From Rhodoferax sp. (GTDB lineage: Bacteria; Pseudomonadota; Gammaproteobacteria; Burkholderiales; Burkholderiaceae_C): 38,851 nt of DNA. The DNA lies in assembly GCF_018063565.1 (NCBI RefSeq), contig NZ_JAGPBB010000033.1:1-38851 (forward strand), in the 5' to 3' direction. Shown piece by piece: positions 17,801 to 24,525 of the stretch (positions are counted from its first letter, which is position 1; every line of letters begins with the position of its first letter). The notes under the pieces are model-generated. The model was not told where the DNA came from and did not search any database. It saw only the letters and a list, made by a program, of their open reading frames with translations. The position numbers and the translations under genes are program-made.

Positions 17801-17977
17801 GGTGACGCGATGGAACTGGCGCAAAAACAAGGTTTCGCGGATCTGGTCTGGCGTGCCAACGCAGGCATGGCGGGGCAAGAGGGCAATTTGGCCCGGGCGA
17901 CAGGGTATGAATATCCACAAACGCCTGAGTTTGTTGAGTCCCTCGCGCGCAAGCGCGCCCCGTGGCTGGGCCAATAG
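14873..17977 (+). CDS. SARP/BTAD-type regulator with AAA ATPase and TPR-like repeats
   Basis: 1034-residue multidomain regulator. The N-terminus (residues ~1-95) is an OmpR-like winged helix of the AfsR/SARP type, shown by VDRDTLGTFFWPDRAPDEARHNLRVNLHRVRQLL. A short BTAD-like segment follows (~100-185). Then comes an AAA/STAND NTPase with Walker A GEAGMGKTT (219-227) and Walker B LVVDDLQWCDAAS (~321-333), followed by GGNPFALQEML typical of MalT/AfsR-like ATPases. The C-terminal half (~540-1000) is helical, with TPR-like repeats such as LGSVLTSAGRYTEALEALGQAH. Such proteins switch to DNA binding when a ligand meets the repeat region. No ribosome binding site stands out before the ATG. It is divergent from phaC and upstream of four co-directional genes for small or exported proteins, the likely targets. 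Confidence 0.85.
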   Translation: MLLLLGVPSWQKPNGEAVQLPASLPVCLLIYLTCQGQWVDRDTLGTFFWPDRAPDEARHNLRVNLHRVRQLLIARGCEACLQSERSRVSLLLPSDLQTLQMAVTTADGATLAKLAPLQWLSSFRVTGFAVFFEWAEALETQLRLDWRSAAALALKTGSRDQSPAPWLDALRTKLALLEPDVETPEDAAPSAATPANLVGRNTPLQTLRQLQFRAVLLTGEAGMGKTTLLAAAFQQVPTLYGREGLTQIPYRPLVECLQAHMPALRARLRNTDDELSAYRLDLARLLPQLAPKEALPPLDMHTAKARLLEVLARVFEGLSPWLVVDDLQWCDAASLEFLALLTHRGVVRWRAGARAYELSSSQREWVSSLERSGHLHQLVLPGLGRHAVESLCQQLRPDQSWQTEQVLRLCDLSGGNPFALQEMLRFDPFVLATGVPTDSRSPPLPVSDMLQRRLRVLTPAARSLVEAAAVMGQPMPLAVLAQVADLLPAQQLQAVRLALESDLLREDASGLACRHDLIRYAVLADLSASHQQVLHHNAALAMAARAEGEAEPLAVAAHWTAAHEPQTALAWMLRGAVQLKRRGRFEEARGLWSRVAQESLDATQALLARLALAECELLDNLSSGRMALELILAQVPAVADPLQREHIEAQTLSGLVDNLVFAGNMAAARHHAGLLRPLMPRLRVDDRIHACEVLIELAMREPDIAAAWSLLAQVKLLAPNNPSTLSFEGQIHWFAGNALAARDAFDALLANHPAYCSGLTIENDLAVMLFALGDLARAETMARRSLLSWAGVAHTETLSLLVLGSVLTSAGRYTEALEALGQAHHLATVQGSALFVAEAQVRRARLWMQCGQYDIALQDLDQADEALHGSTDPLRVSQYAVVRLDCQIAAGLLPDRALIERVQGLTARSSHPLMLARLARMQVVLALSDGQLDLAAQAARQQAETAGAAGLLETLVDARLLLACASSSADERRLLIGDAMELAQKQGFADLVWRANAGMAGQEGNLARATGYEYPQTPEFVESLARKRAPWLGQ

Positions 17978-18139
17978 CCACAGGTTTTTAACAAAGCCAT
18001 TACAGACCTGGTTCTGGGTCGTCCCAAGAGACGGTAGAGAGACGGCAGTTACCAACAATACCGCCACTGACTGGGAACGCTGGCTGTTCCCCCCTCGAAA
18101 ATTTTTTGTCGGCACTCAACTCACATAAGGCTGCCCAAA

Positions 18140-18517
18140 ATGAAAATGGTTCTGTTACCGCTGATAAATGCCGTCACTGATCCGGAAAATTTGCGTTTCG
18201 AAATGGTCACGGCCACCCGATCCAAGCCCGCAATGCCGACGCAATCGCAGACGCCCAATCTGCCGCCCATTGCCTCTTTGGGGGCCATACCTGGCTGCGC
18301 GTACGACGAAATGGCCGAAACGGTCGAACACAGCCTGCTGAGTAGCCATGGTACTGATCACAAAAACGATCCAACCAAGGTACCAAAGGTCAGCCCTTTT
18401 TTCGGCTTCGACTGGACCACCCTGCCAAGCTTGTTCATGGTTGTCTTTGACAGCAGCATTCCCGGCAGCGTGAAGAATGACGCATTCATTGAAGGTGGTA
18501 CCGCATGTACCGCTTGA
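18140..18517 (+). CDS. Hypothetical protein, 125 residues
   Basis: No recognised family. AAGG at about 18127 precedes the ATG with usable spacing. The product is Pro/Ser/Thr-rich in the middle (PTQSQTPNLPP) with an aromatic C-terminal stretch (VSPFFGFDWTTLPSLF). It has no signal peptide and only two cysteines. GC content is below that of neighbouring genes. It lies 162 bases after the BTAD regulator on the same strand and before three genes for exported proteins. It could be a real small protein of this cluster or a chance frame; the ribosome binding site and position support it, and the lack of a family match counts against it. Confidence 0.4.
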   Translation: MKMVLLPLINAVTDPENLRFEMVTATRSKPAMPTQSQTPNLPPIASLGAIPGCAYDEMAETVEHSLLSSHGTDHKNDPTKVPKVSPFFGFDWTTLPSLFMVVFDSSIPGSVKNDAFIEGGTACTA

Positions 18518-18653
18518 AGCAGGCGTCCATCTGGTTCAGTCGCCCAAGCCCTTTGATTTGAACAACGCAGCTGGCATACAGAACCTGGCTTCGATGTGAT
18601 CTACAGACAGCTTGCAATTTTCAGCCTTTTCCACCCACCCCCAAAGGAGTTTC

Positions 18654-19052
18654 ATGATGAGAAAAAACCTGGTTTACGCGCTGGCCCTGTCAGGCTTGGC
18701 TGTCACCGCATTGCATGCGCAGCCAGTTCTTCAAGCAGGTGTGCTGACTGATCCTGCAGGCAAAACGCTGTACATCTTTGACAAAGACCAGCCCGGCAAA
18801 AGCAATTGTGGCGGAGCCTGCCTGCAGGCGTGGCCAGCCTACACAGCCGGTTCTGGAACATCCAGCTTGCCTGAAGTGAGCCGCCTGCCAGGTGATGGCG
18901 CACAGCAATGGACCTGGAACAAGTTGCCGCTGTATTACTTTGTGGGCGATGCCAAACCCGGCGACCGTGCCGGCGATGGCAGTGGCGGTGTTTGGCACAT
19001 CGTCAAGCCTGCAAAGAACACGCCAGCGCCCACCCCGGGCTATTCCTATTGA
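18654..19052 (+). CDS. Exported COG4315/Lipoprotein_15-type repeat protein
   Basis: 132 residues. The start is ATG 18654, preceded by AAAGGAG; the frame is open a further 14 codons upstream, but those lack a ribosome binding site. A signal peptide (MMRKNLVYALALSGLAVTALHA, shown here by its positions 1-22) is followed by two copies of the family repeat: LTDPAGKTLYIFDKDQPGKSNC with GGACLQAWPAY, and WTWNKLPLYYFVGDAKPGD with GGVWHIV. These match the 'secreted repeat of unknown function' family, whose members carry a TLY-x-FD and PLY-x-F-x-GD pattern. The signal lacks a lipobox Cys, so the mature protein should be soluble in the periplasm or secreted. The second gene downstream of the BTAD regulator; function is unknown. 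Confidence 0.85.
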   Translation: MMRKNLVYALALSGLAVTALHAQPVLQAGVLTDPAGKTLYIFDKDQPGKSNCGGACLQAWPAYTAGSGTSSLPEVSRLPGDGAQQWTWNKLPLYYFVGDAKPGDRAGDGSGGVWHIVKPAKNTPAPTPGYSY

Positions 19053-19104
19053 TACCCGATTTTCCTCATTTGCACATTTTTGCTTTTTCTTCCAGGAGAT
19101 ATCC

Positions 19105-19494
19105 ATGAACAAGTTTTTCTTTGCCTGCGTTTCTGCATTGGTCCTCGTCAATGCCGTCCAAGCCCGAGAAGTCGCCTTCTGCGAAGGCAGCGGCTTCACC
19201 ATCCAGAACTTGGCGGCCAACAAGGTTGGCTGCGCCAAGACGGAACGGGTGCTGGACGATGTGGGTCCGCGCAGGTGCGGGCCCGGTGGCACTCGTGTTG
19301 CGGCTGAGGCAGGTGACTTTGGCGATTTGTGCCAAGGTACCGGGCTGGCATCTTTGGCAGCGTTGCCCGCGTTGGACTGCAAGTTGAGCTACGGACCAGA
19401 TGCCCGAAATCAACTGGTGGCAAATGGCCCGGACCGTTGCCAAAAGCTGAAAAACCAGACCCAACTTGGCAGCATTGGTACCCGCAACGAGTAG
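19105..19494 (+). CDS. Small secreted cysteine-rich protein
   Basis: 129 residues, start ATG 19105 with AGGAGA about 7 bases upstream; the upstream open frame belongs to the previous gene's shadow. A clear Sec signal peptide (residues 1-20, ending VNAVQA) precedes a mature part beginning REVAFCEGSGFTI. The mature chain has six cysteines (AFC, VGC, RRC, DLC, LDC, DRC), an even number that suggests three disulfides formed in the periplasm. It is rich in Gly, Asp and Asn in its second half. I know no family for it. It sits 52 bases after the previous exported-protein gene and 52 bases before the lipoprotein gene, all in one direction. Confidence 0.75.
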   Translation: MNKFFFACVSALVLVNAVQAREVAFCEGSGFTIQNLAANKVGCAKTERVLDDVGPRRCGPGGTRVAAEAGDFGDLCQGTGLASLAALPALDCKLSYGPDARNQLVANGPDRCQKLKNQTQLGSIGTRNE

Positions 19495-19546
19495 ATTTTG
19501 TATCGCCCGGGGCAACAACGCGGTCGCAACCAGAAAGGATTTGGGC

Positions 19547-21103
19547 ATGTCAACAACCTGCAAGTCAATCGTCTGGCTGGTTTGTTCGACCGGGCTACTG
19601 TCGGCCTGCGTCAGCAACCCGAGCCAGCAGACCTTGACGGAGGTGCGCAGCAAGGTCAATCCGGTTGACCGCAGTAGCCGCGCGGTCACCAATTTCACAC
19701 CGGCGTTGCGCTGCATGGATGAGTTGATGTTCAACCAGGGCGTGCGCGACATCACACTGATGATGGAAGAGTTTCGTGATATCACGCAAAAACTGCCCAT
19801 CTCAACGCGTGACATGATGACCTCGGCCGTGTCAGACATGACCCGCCGCTCACGCGCGGTGCGGTTGTCTGTGTTTGGCAGTGACCAGCAGAACCTGACC
19901 CAGTTCCTGCAACAAGCGCAAAAGCAGTCTGCCTTTGCGGTGGTACCGCAGTACAGCATGCGCGGCAATATCAGCCAGCTTGACGACAGCGTTGAAAAAC
20001 GCGGTGTGTCGGTCGGTCTGGGCTTGGCCGAACGGCTGTTTGGTGTGCGTTTTGGGAGCGAGACCAAATTTTCGGTGATAGGGTTTGATGCCGCGCTGGT
20101 GGAAACCGACGGCATGACCTTGCTGCCGGGGGTTACTTCCAAGAACCTCACGGTTCTAGCCAGTCGCGATGCCAGCGCTGGCGACGGCCAGGCCAAATTG
20201 ACCAATCCAGGACTGGATGTGGTGTTTTCGTTCTCGGCCTCGCGCTCCGAAGGCACCGCACAGGCAGCTCGCAACATGGTGGAATTGGCCGCCGTGGAAC
20301 TGCTGGGCAAGTTGGTGCGGTTGCCGTACTGGCAATGCGTCAACGTCAGCGACGAAGACCCTGAGGTGCAGCGCGAAATGGAAGACTGGTTTTTGAGCTT
20401 GGATGCCCAGGAGTTACGCAGCTTCCTGCAAGAGCGCATGCGCGAGCGGCGCTATTTTGACGGTGCAATTGACGGGCAGGAAAGTGACCACTTCAACCAG
20501 GCCATGGCCATCTACCGCCAGGTGCTCGGCTTGCCGCCGGCGGGCCCCCCGGATCTGGCATTCTTCAAGCAGTTTATCGCAGTGCCGGTTGCAAAAGGTC
20601 CACTGGCTGCACTGCCACGCAAAAGTCGACTTGCCGCAGCACCCACTGCCGCTGACGCATCCGAGTCCGTGCTGGCGAGCGTGCCGATGCCTGAGCCGCC
20701 AGCTGTATCGGCGGTGGTTCAAATCAACCTGGTCGGCACTGGTGCTGCCAGTCGCAAGGGACTACAGCTGGAAGTGCAGGCCAGTCAGAGTGGTTACCTG
20801 TATTGCTACAGCCAGGACCTGGTGAGCCAGAAAATCGTTCGAATTTTTCCAAACCGGTTTGTGCGTGATCCGCGCATTGAGGCGGGTACGCCCATTCGCG
20901 TGCCTGACGGACAACGATTTGTGCTCAATCCAGCGGCGCAATACGCCTGCTTGCATGCCCCGCGAGAGGTCTATGGTGACCTCCCAGCGCCCTTGCGCTG
21001 GGGTGACTTTGAAGAGATTCGCTTGAAATCGTTTGACGAAATTCGTGGCCATTTCAGTCAGGCAAGCGGTGCCAGCATCGAATTGCAAAGGCTTGCCCGT
21101 TAG
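19547..21103 (+). CDS. Outer-membrane-type lipoprotein: CsgG-like, peptidoglycan-binding-like and DUF4384 domains
   Basis: 518 residues. ATG 19547 is preceded by AAAGGA; an upstream extension in the same frame lacks a signal. The signal peptide ends in a lipobox, LLSAC, with lipidated Cys21. Residues ~40-285 resemble CsgG/curli-assembly proteins: AVVPQYSMRGNISQLDDSV, GLGLAERLFG, then ARNMVELAAVELLGKLVRLPYW. Residues ~290-345 resemble a peptidoglycan-binding helix bundle (QERMRERRYFDGAIDG...AMAIYRQVLGLP). After a Pro/Ala linker, ~395-490 match DUF4384: LQLEVQASQSGYLYCYSQD, IVRIFPN and FVLNPA. It therefore combines a possible pore or assembly domain, cell-wall attachment and a surface-sensor-like domain in one lipoprotein. 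It is the last gene of the cluster behind the BTAD regulator. The exact role is unknown. Confidence 0.78.
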   Translation: MSTTCKSIVWLVCSTGLLSACVSNPSQQTLTEVRSKVNPVDRSSRAVTNFTPALRCMDELMFNQGVRDITLMMEEFRDITQKLPISTRDMMTSAVSDMTRRSRAVRLSVFGSDQQNLTQFLQQAQKQSAFAVVPQYSMRGNISQLDDSVEKRGVSVGLGLAERLFGVRFGSETKFSVIGFDAALVETDGMTLLPGVTSKNLTVLASRDASAGDGQAKLTNPGLDVVFSFSASRSEGTAQAARNMVELAAVELLGKLVRLPYWQCVNVSDEDPEVQREMEDWFLSLDAQELRSFLQERMRERRYFDGAIDGQESDHFNQAMAIYRQVLGLPPAGPPDLAFFKQFIAVPVAKGPLAALPRKSRLAAAPTAADASESVLASVPMPEPPAVSAVVQINLVGTGAASRKGLQLEVQASQSGYLYCYSQDLVSQKIVRIFPNRFVRDPRIEAGTPIRVPDGQRFVLNPAAQYACLHAPREVYGDLPAPLRWGDFEEIRLKSFDEIRGHFSQASGASIELQRLAR

Positions 21104-21147
21104 ACGTTTGTACCGCATGGACAGGCGGTACAAACGATTTAATCCGA

Positions 21148-22638
21148 CTACTGAAACGCCACCTCCACAAAACTGCGTAGCTTGCGACTGTGGAGCTGGT
21201 CAACGCCTTGCGCGCGCAGCAGTTCCAGCGCGCGCACCCCGATGCGCAAATGTTGGTCCACCCGCTCGCGGTAAAAGTGGTTGGCCATGCCGGGCAACTT
21301 GATTTCGCCATGCAGCGGCTTGTCGCTCACACACAGCAGTGTGCCGTAGGGCACCCGAAAGCGAAAACCGTTGGCCGCGATGGTGGCACTTTCCATGTCC
21401 AGTGCGATGGCACGGCTTTGACTGAAGCGGCGTTGCGGGCCGTTGTCGGGCAACAGCTCCCAGTTGCGGTTGTCGGTGGATGCCACGGTGCCCGTGCGCA
21501 TGATGCTTTTCAGGTCGGCACCCTTGAGCTGTGTCACCTCAGACACGGCCGACTCCAGCGCCACTTGAATCTCGGCCAGGGCGGGGATCGGCACCCACAG
21601 CGGAAGTTCCTCGTCAAGCACGTGGTCTTCACGCACATAGCCGTGCGCCAGCACATAGTCACCCAGTTGCTGCGTGGTGCGCAGCCCGGCGCAGTGACCC
21701 AGCATGATCCAGGCGTGTGGGCGCAGCACGGCGATGTGGTCGGTGATCGTCTTGGCGTTGGCCGGCCCGACACCAATGTTGACCATGGTGATGCCACTGC
21801 CATCTGCGCGCTTGAGGTGGTAGGCCGGCATTTGCGGCTGGCGCGGCGGCGGGGTGCCGGTGGTTGGATTGCCATTGGGGGAAACACCTCGGGTCGTTAC
21901 CACGTTGCCCGGCTCGACAAACGCTCTGTATTCACTGGCTCCCTGCGCCATCTCGGCATGGCCCAAGGCGATAAATTCATCAATATAGAACTGGTAATTG
22001 GTGAACAGCACAAAGTTCTGAAAGTGCTCAGGTGCCGTGCCGGTGTAGTGGCGCAGGCGCTGCAAGGAATAGTCCACCCGGGTGGCGGTGAACAGGCTCA
22101 GCGGCTGAGCCTCACCCCGATGTGGTGCGTAGGTGCCATTGGCTATGCCATCGTCCATGGCCGTCAGATCGGGCAGGTCAAACACGTCGCGCATGCGCTG
22201 GCGCCGCTCAAAGCTCAATTCGCCCTCGATGTGTTCGTTATCGGCAAATGAAAAATGCACCGGGATCGGCTGGTTGCTGGTGCCAATTTCCAGCGCGACC
22301 TGGTGGTTTTCCAGCAGCAGGGTGAACTGTGCCAGGTAATAGCTGGCGTACAGGTCAGGGCGGGTCAGCGTTGTCTCAAAGCGGCCCGCACCCGCGACAA
22401 AACCGTAACTCAGACGCGCTGTCTGGTCTGAGCCGCGCCGGGCCACGGTGTCGGTCTGCACCCGCACAAAGGGGTAACAGGCGCGCACATGGCCGGGGAG
22501 TTCGGCGCCTGCGACATAGGCCTGCATGGCCTGGCGCAAATGGGCAATGCTGGCATCGTAGATCAGTTGCGCCTGCGCCAGTGCGGCGGCGGGGTCGTTA
22601 AAACGCTGCGGTGCGATGAAGTCGGGTAGATAAGACAT
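21148..22638 (-). CDS. amn: AMP nucleosidase
   Basis: Hydrolyses AMP to adenine and ribose 5-phosphate in the cytoplasm. The frame is open to 22695, but the family-like start is ATG 22638 (MSYLPDF), giving 496 residues, close to E. coli Amn; ATG 22647 is an alternative. Matches along the length include RRVDYSLQRLRHYTGT-type sequence, FVLFTNYQFYIDEF, MVNIGVGPANAKTITDHIAVLRP, MLGHCAGLR, GDYVLAHGYVREDHVLD, the nucleoside-binding ALDMESATIAANG, RFRVPYGTLLCVSDKPLHG and the C-terminal LHSRKLRSF. Identification is secure. It is divergent from gshA with about 70 bases between start codons, so their promoters must overlap. AACAAT on the minus strand 7 bases before ATG 22638 could be a -10 box for a leaderless message. 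Confidence 0.96.
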   Translation of the reverse strand: MSYLPDFIAPQRFNDPAAALAQAQLIYDASIAHLRQAMQAYVAGAELPGHVRACYPFVRVQTDTVARRGSDQTARLSYGFVAGAGRFETTLTRPDLYASYYLAQFTLLLENHQVALEIGTSNQPIPVHFSFADNEHIEGELSFERRQRMRDVFDLPDLTAMDDGIANGTYAPHRGEAQPLSLFTATRVDYSLQRLRHYTGTAPEHFQNFVLFTNYQFYIDEFIALGHAEMAQGASEYRAFVEPGNVVTTRGVSPNGNPTTGTPPPRQPQMPAYHLKRADGSGITMVNIGVGPANAKTITDHIAVLRPHAWIMLGHCAGLRTTQQLGDYVLAHGYVREDHVLDEELPLWVPIPALAEIQVALESAVSEVTQLKGADLKSIMRTGTVASTDNRNWELLPDNGPQRRFSQSRAIALDMESATIAANGFRFRVPYGTLLCVSDKPLHGEIKLPGMANHFYRERVDQHLRIGVRALELLRAQGVDQLHSRKLRSFVEVAFQ

Positions 22639-22709
22639 GGGCGGCATTGTTCCACGTCCGTGTGACAGGCGCGTGATGCCATACTCTGTCCCCAAAACCC
22701 AATGACACC

Positions 22710-24281
22710 ATGCTCAAATTCACCTGTTGTGACCAGATCCGCCAGTTCTCCCAACCCGGCAACGCGGCCTTGCTACGCGGCATTCAGCGCGGTTATGAGC
22801 GCGAATGCCTGCGCGTGGACCTTAGTGGCCAACTCGCCACAACCCCCCACCCACTGGCGCTGGGCAGCAAACTGACGCACCCCTGGATCACCACCGATTA
22901 CGCCGAAAGTCTCCTTGAGTTCATCACCCCCCCTTCGCCTGACCCGGCTTATCCGTTGAAGTTTTTGACCGACATCCACCGCTACAGCGCGCGCCAGCTC
23001 AACGGCGAGTTGCTCTGGGCGGGCTCCATGCCATGCAAGATCGGCGCTGACCCGGACATTGCCATCGCTGACTACGGAAAATCCAACAACGCCCAGTTCA
23101 AGATGGTGTACCGCGAGGGCCTGGGCCTGCGCTACGGTCGTGCCATGCAGACCATCGCCGGGGCGCATTACAACTGGTCGCTGCCCGACGACTTCTGGCG
23201 CGTCCTGCGCGACATCTGCCCGGGTGGCGAGAGTTTGCAAGACTATGTGAACCAGCGTTACTTTGGCCTGATCCGCAACTTCATGCGATATGGCTGGCTG
23301 GTGCCCTATCTGTTTGGTGCTTCACCGGCGCTTTGCAAAAGTTTTTTACAAGGTCACCCCAGCGACCTGGTTGAACTCACCCCCGGCACGCTGCACGGAC
23401 CTTACGCCACCAGTCTGCGCATGAGCGACCTGGGCTACCAGAACCACTCGCAAGACAAACTGGCGGTGAGCTTCAATTCCCTGGATGCCTACACCGCTGC
23501 GCTGGAAACCGCCATCCGCACCCCTGACCCCTATTACCAAGAACTCGGCATTCGCGAAGGCGATCGCTGGCTGCAGCTCAACGCCTGCCTGCTGCAAACC
23601 GAAAGCGAGTTTTACGCCCCGATGCGTCCCAAACGCGTCGGACTGCGGGGTGAACGCCCGGCACTGGCACTGCAGCGGTACGGCGTGCAATACGTGGAGA
23701 TGCGCCTGTTTGACCTGAACCCTTTCATCGACATCGGCATTGCCCCGGAGCAAAGCCTGTTTGCCGACACCTTGCTGCTGATGTGTCTGCTGCGCACCAG
23801 CCCACCCATCACCGCGCGTGAACAAGGCGAAAACGACGAAAACAAGCACCGGGTGGTCACGCGCGGGCGCCAGCCCGGCCTGCAGCTGCTGCTGCATAAC
23901 CGCGAACAAGCTCTGCGCGCCCTGGCGCATGAACTGTTCGACGACATGGCTCCCTTTGCTGCCATGCTCGACGGGGCCTATGGGAGCACCGCCTATGCTC
24001 AAGCCATGCAGCAACTGCGTCAGCGCATCGACCAGCCCGAGCTGACCCCCTCAGCGCGCGTGATTGAAGCCATCCGCGAGCATGGCAGTTATTTCGACTT
24101 TGCATTCGAGATGTCGCAAGCCCACACGCAGACCCTGCAGTCCCAGCCACTCGATGACGCCACGCAGGCACGCTTTGCCAGCAGTGTGCAGAGCTCGCTG
24201 CAACAGCAGGCTCAAGGCGATGACGAAGACGCCGCCCGGGGTCAGCCATTTGAGGACTTTGTGGCGGCATATTACGCTTGA
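22710..24281 (+). CDS. gshA: Glutamate-cysteine ligase (gammaproteobacterial GshA type)
   Basis: Catalyses the first step of glutathione synthesis, ATP-dependent joining of glutamate and cysteine. 523 residues, near the E. coli length. Diagnostic stretches: GIQRGYERECLRV near the N-terminus, TDYAESLLEFITP, SMPCKIG, MQTIAGAHYNWSLP, NFMRYGWLVPYLFGASPA, LQGHPSDL, YATSLRMSDLGY and YVEMRLFDLNPF. These place it in the same subfamily as E. coli GshA rather than the shorter, plant-like form found in many alpha- and betaproteobacteria. The start codon follows CAATGACACC without a strong ribosome binding site. gshB is not adjacent. The C-terminus ends with an acidic GDDEDAARGQPFEDFV stretch. Confidence 0.95.
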   Translation: MLKFTCCDQIRQFSQPGNAALLRGIQRGYERECLRVDLSGQLATTPHPLALGSKLTHPWITTDYAESLLEFITPPSPDPAYPLKFLTDIHRYSARQLNGELLWAGSMPCKIGADPDIAIADYGKSNNAQFKMVYREGLGLRYGRAMQTIAGAHYNWSLPDDFWRVLRDICPGGESLQDYVNQRYFGLIRNFMRYGWLVPYLFGASPALCKSFLQGHPSDLVELTPGTLHGPYATSLRMSDLGYQNHSQDKLAVSFNSLDAYTAALETAIRTPDPYYQELGIREGDRWLQLNACLLQTESEFYAPMRPKRVGLRGERPALALQRYGVQYVEMRLFDLNPFIDIGIAPEQSLFADTLLLMCLLRTSPPITAREQGENDENKHRVVTRGRQPGLQLLLHNREQALRALAHELFDDMAPFAAMLDGAYGSTAYAQAMQQLRQRIDQPELTPSARVIEAIREHGSYFDFAFEMSQAHTQTLQSQPLDDATQARFASSVQSSLQQQAQGDDEDAARGQPFEDFVAAYYA

Positions 24282-24372
24282 GGTTGTTTTGTCTCGCGAC
24301 CAGCACAACACAGAATGCGCTGTTTTCGCCATGGATTCTGCAGGACTTGCCTGGTTTTGACTGCAACCACTA

Positions 24373-24393
24373 AATATGGCTTCAGCCCATATT
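24373..24393 (+). promoter_or_regulatory. Inverted repeat upstream of oppA, possible operator or mRNA hairpin
   Basis: AATATGG (24373-24379) and CCATATT (24387-24393) flank CTTCAGC; the inner GGC/GCC can extend the stem with one bulged C around a TTCA loop. It lies about 130 bases before the oppA ATG, in the 244-base gap after gshA. No T-run follows, so it is a poor terminator. An operator or leader hairpin for oppA is possible but unproven. Confidence 0.3.
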
Positions 24394-24525
24394 AAGAAGG
24401 CTTGGTGCGCTACTTTTTGGAAAGCGATTTCGTGACCACTCATGGCCCTCATCACCACTCGGACAAACACGAGCATGCAAACTTTTAGAATCCAGCCTTT
24501 ATCCCTACCACCTGGAAATGATGCG

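Noticed and set aside
17799-18128. A 109-codon open frame over the end of the BTAD regulator gene
   Set aside because: Starts deep inside the regulator in another frame and has Trp/Arg-rich shadow composition.
19066-20439. A 457-codon minus-strand open frame across the six-Cys protein and lipoprotein genes
   Set aside because: The plus-strand genes have ribosome binding sites, signal peptides and family matches; the antisense product is Ser/Arg-rich without a recognisable domain.
21190-22251. A 353-codon open frame opposite amn
   Set aside because: Antisense to a protein matching AMP nucleosidase throughout; low-complexity His/Gln/Arg composition typical of shadow frames.
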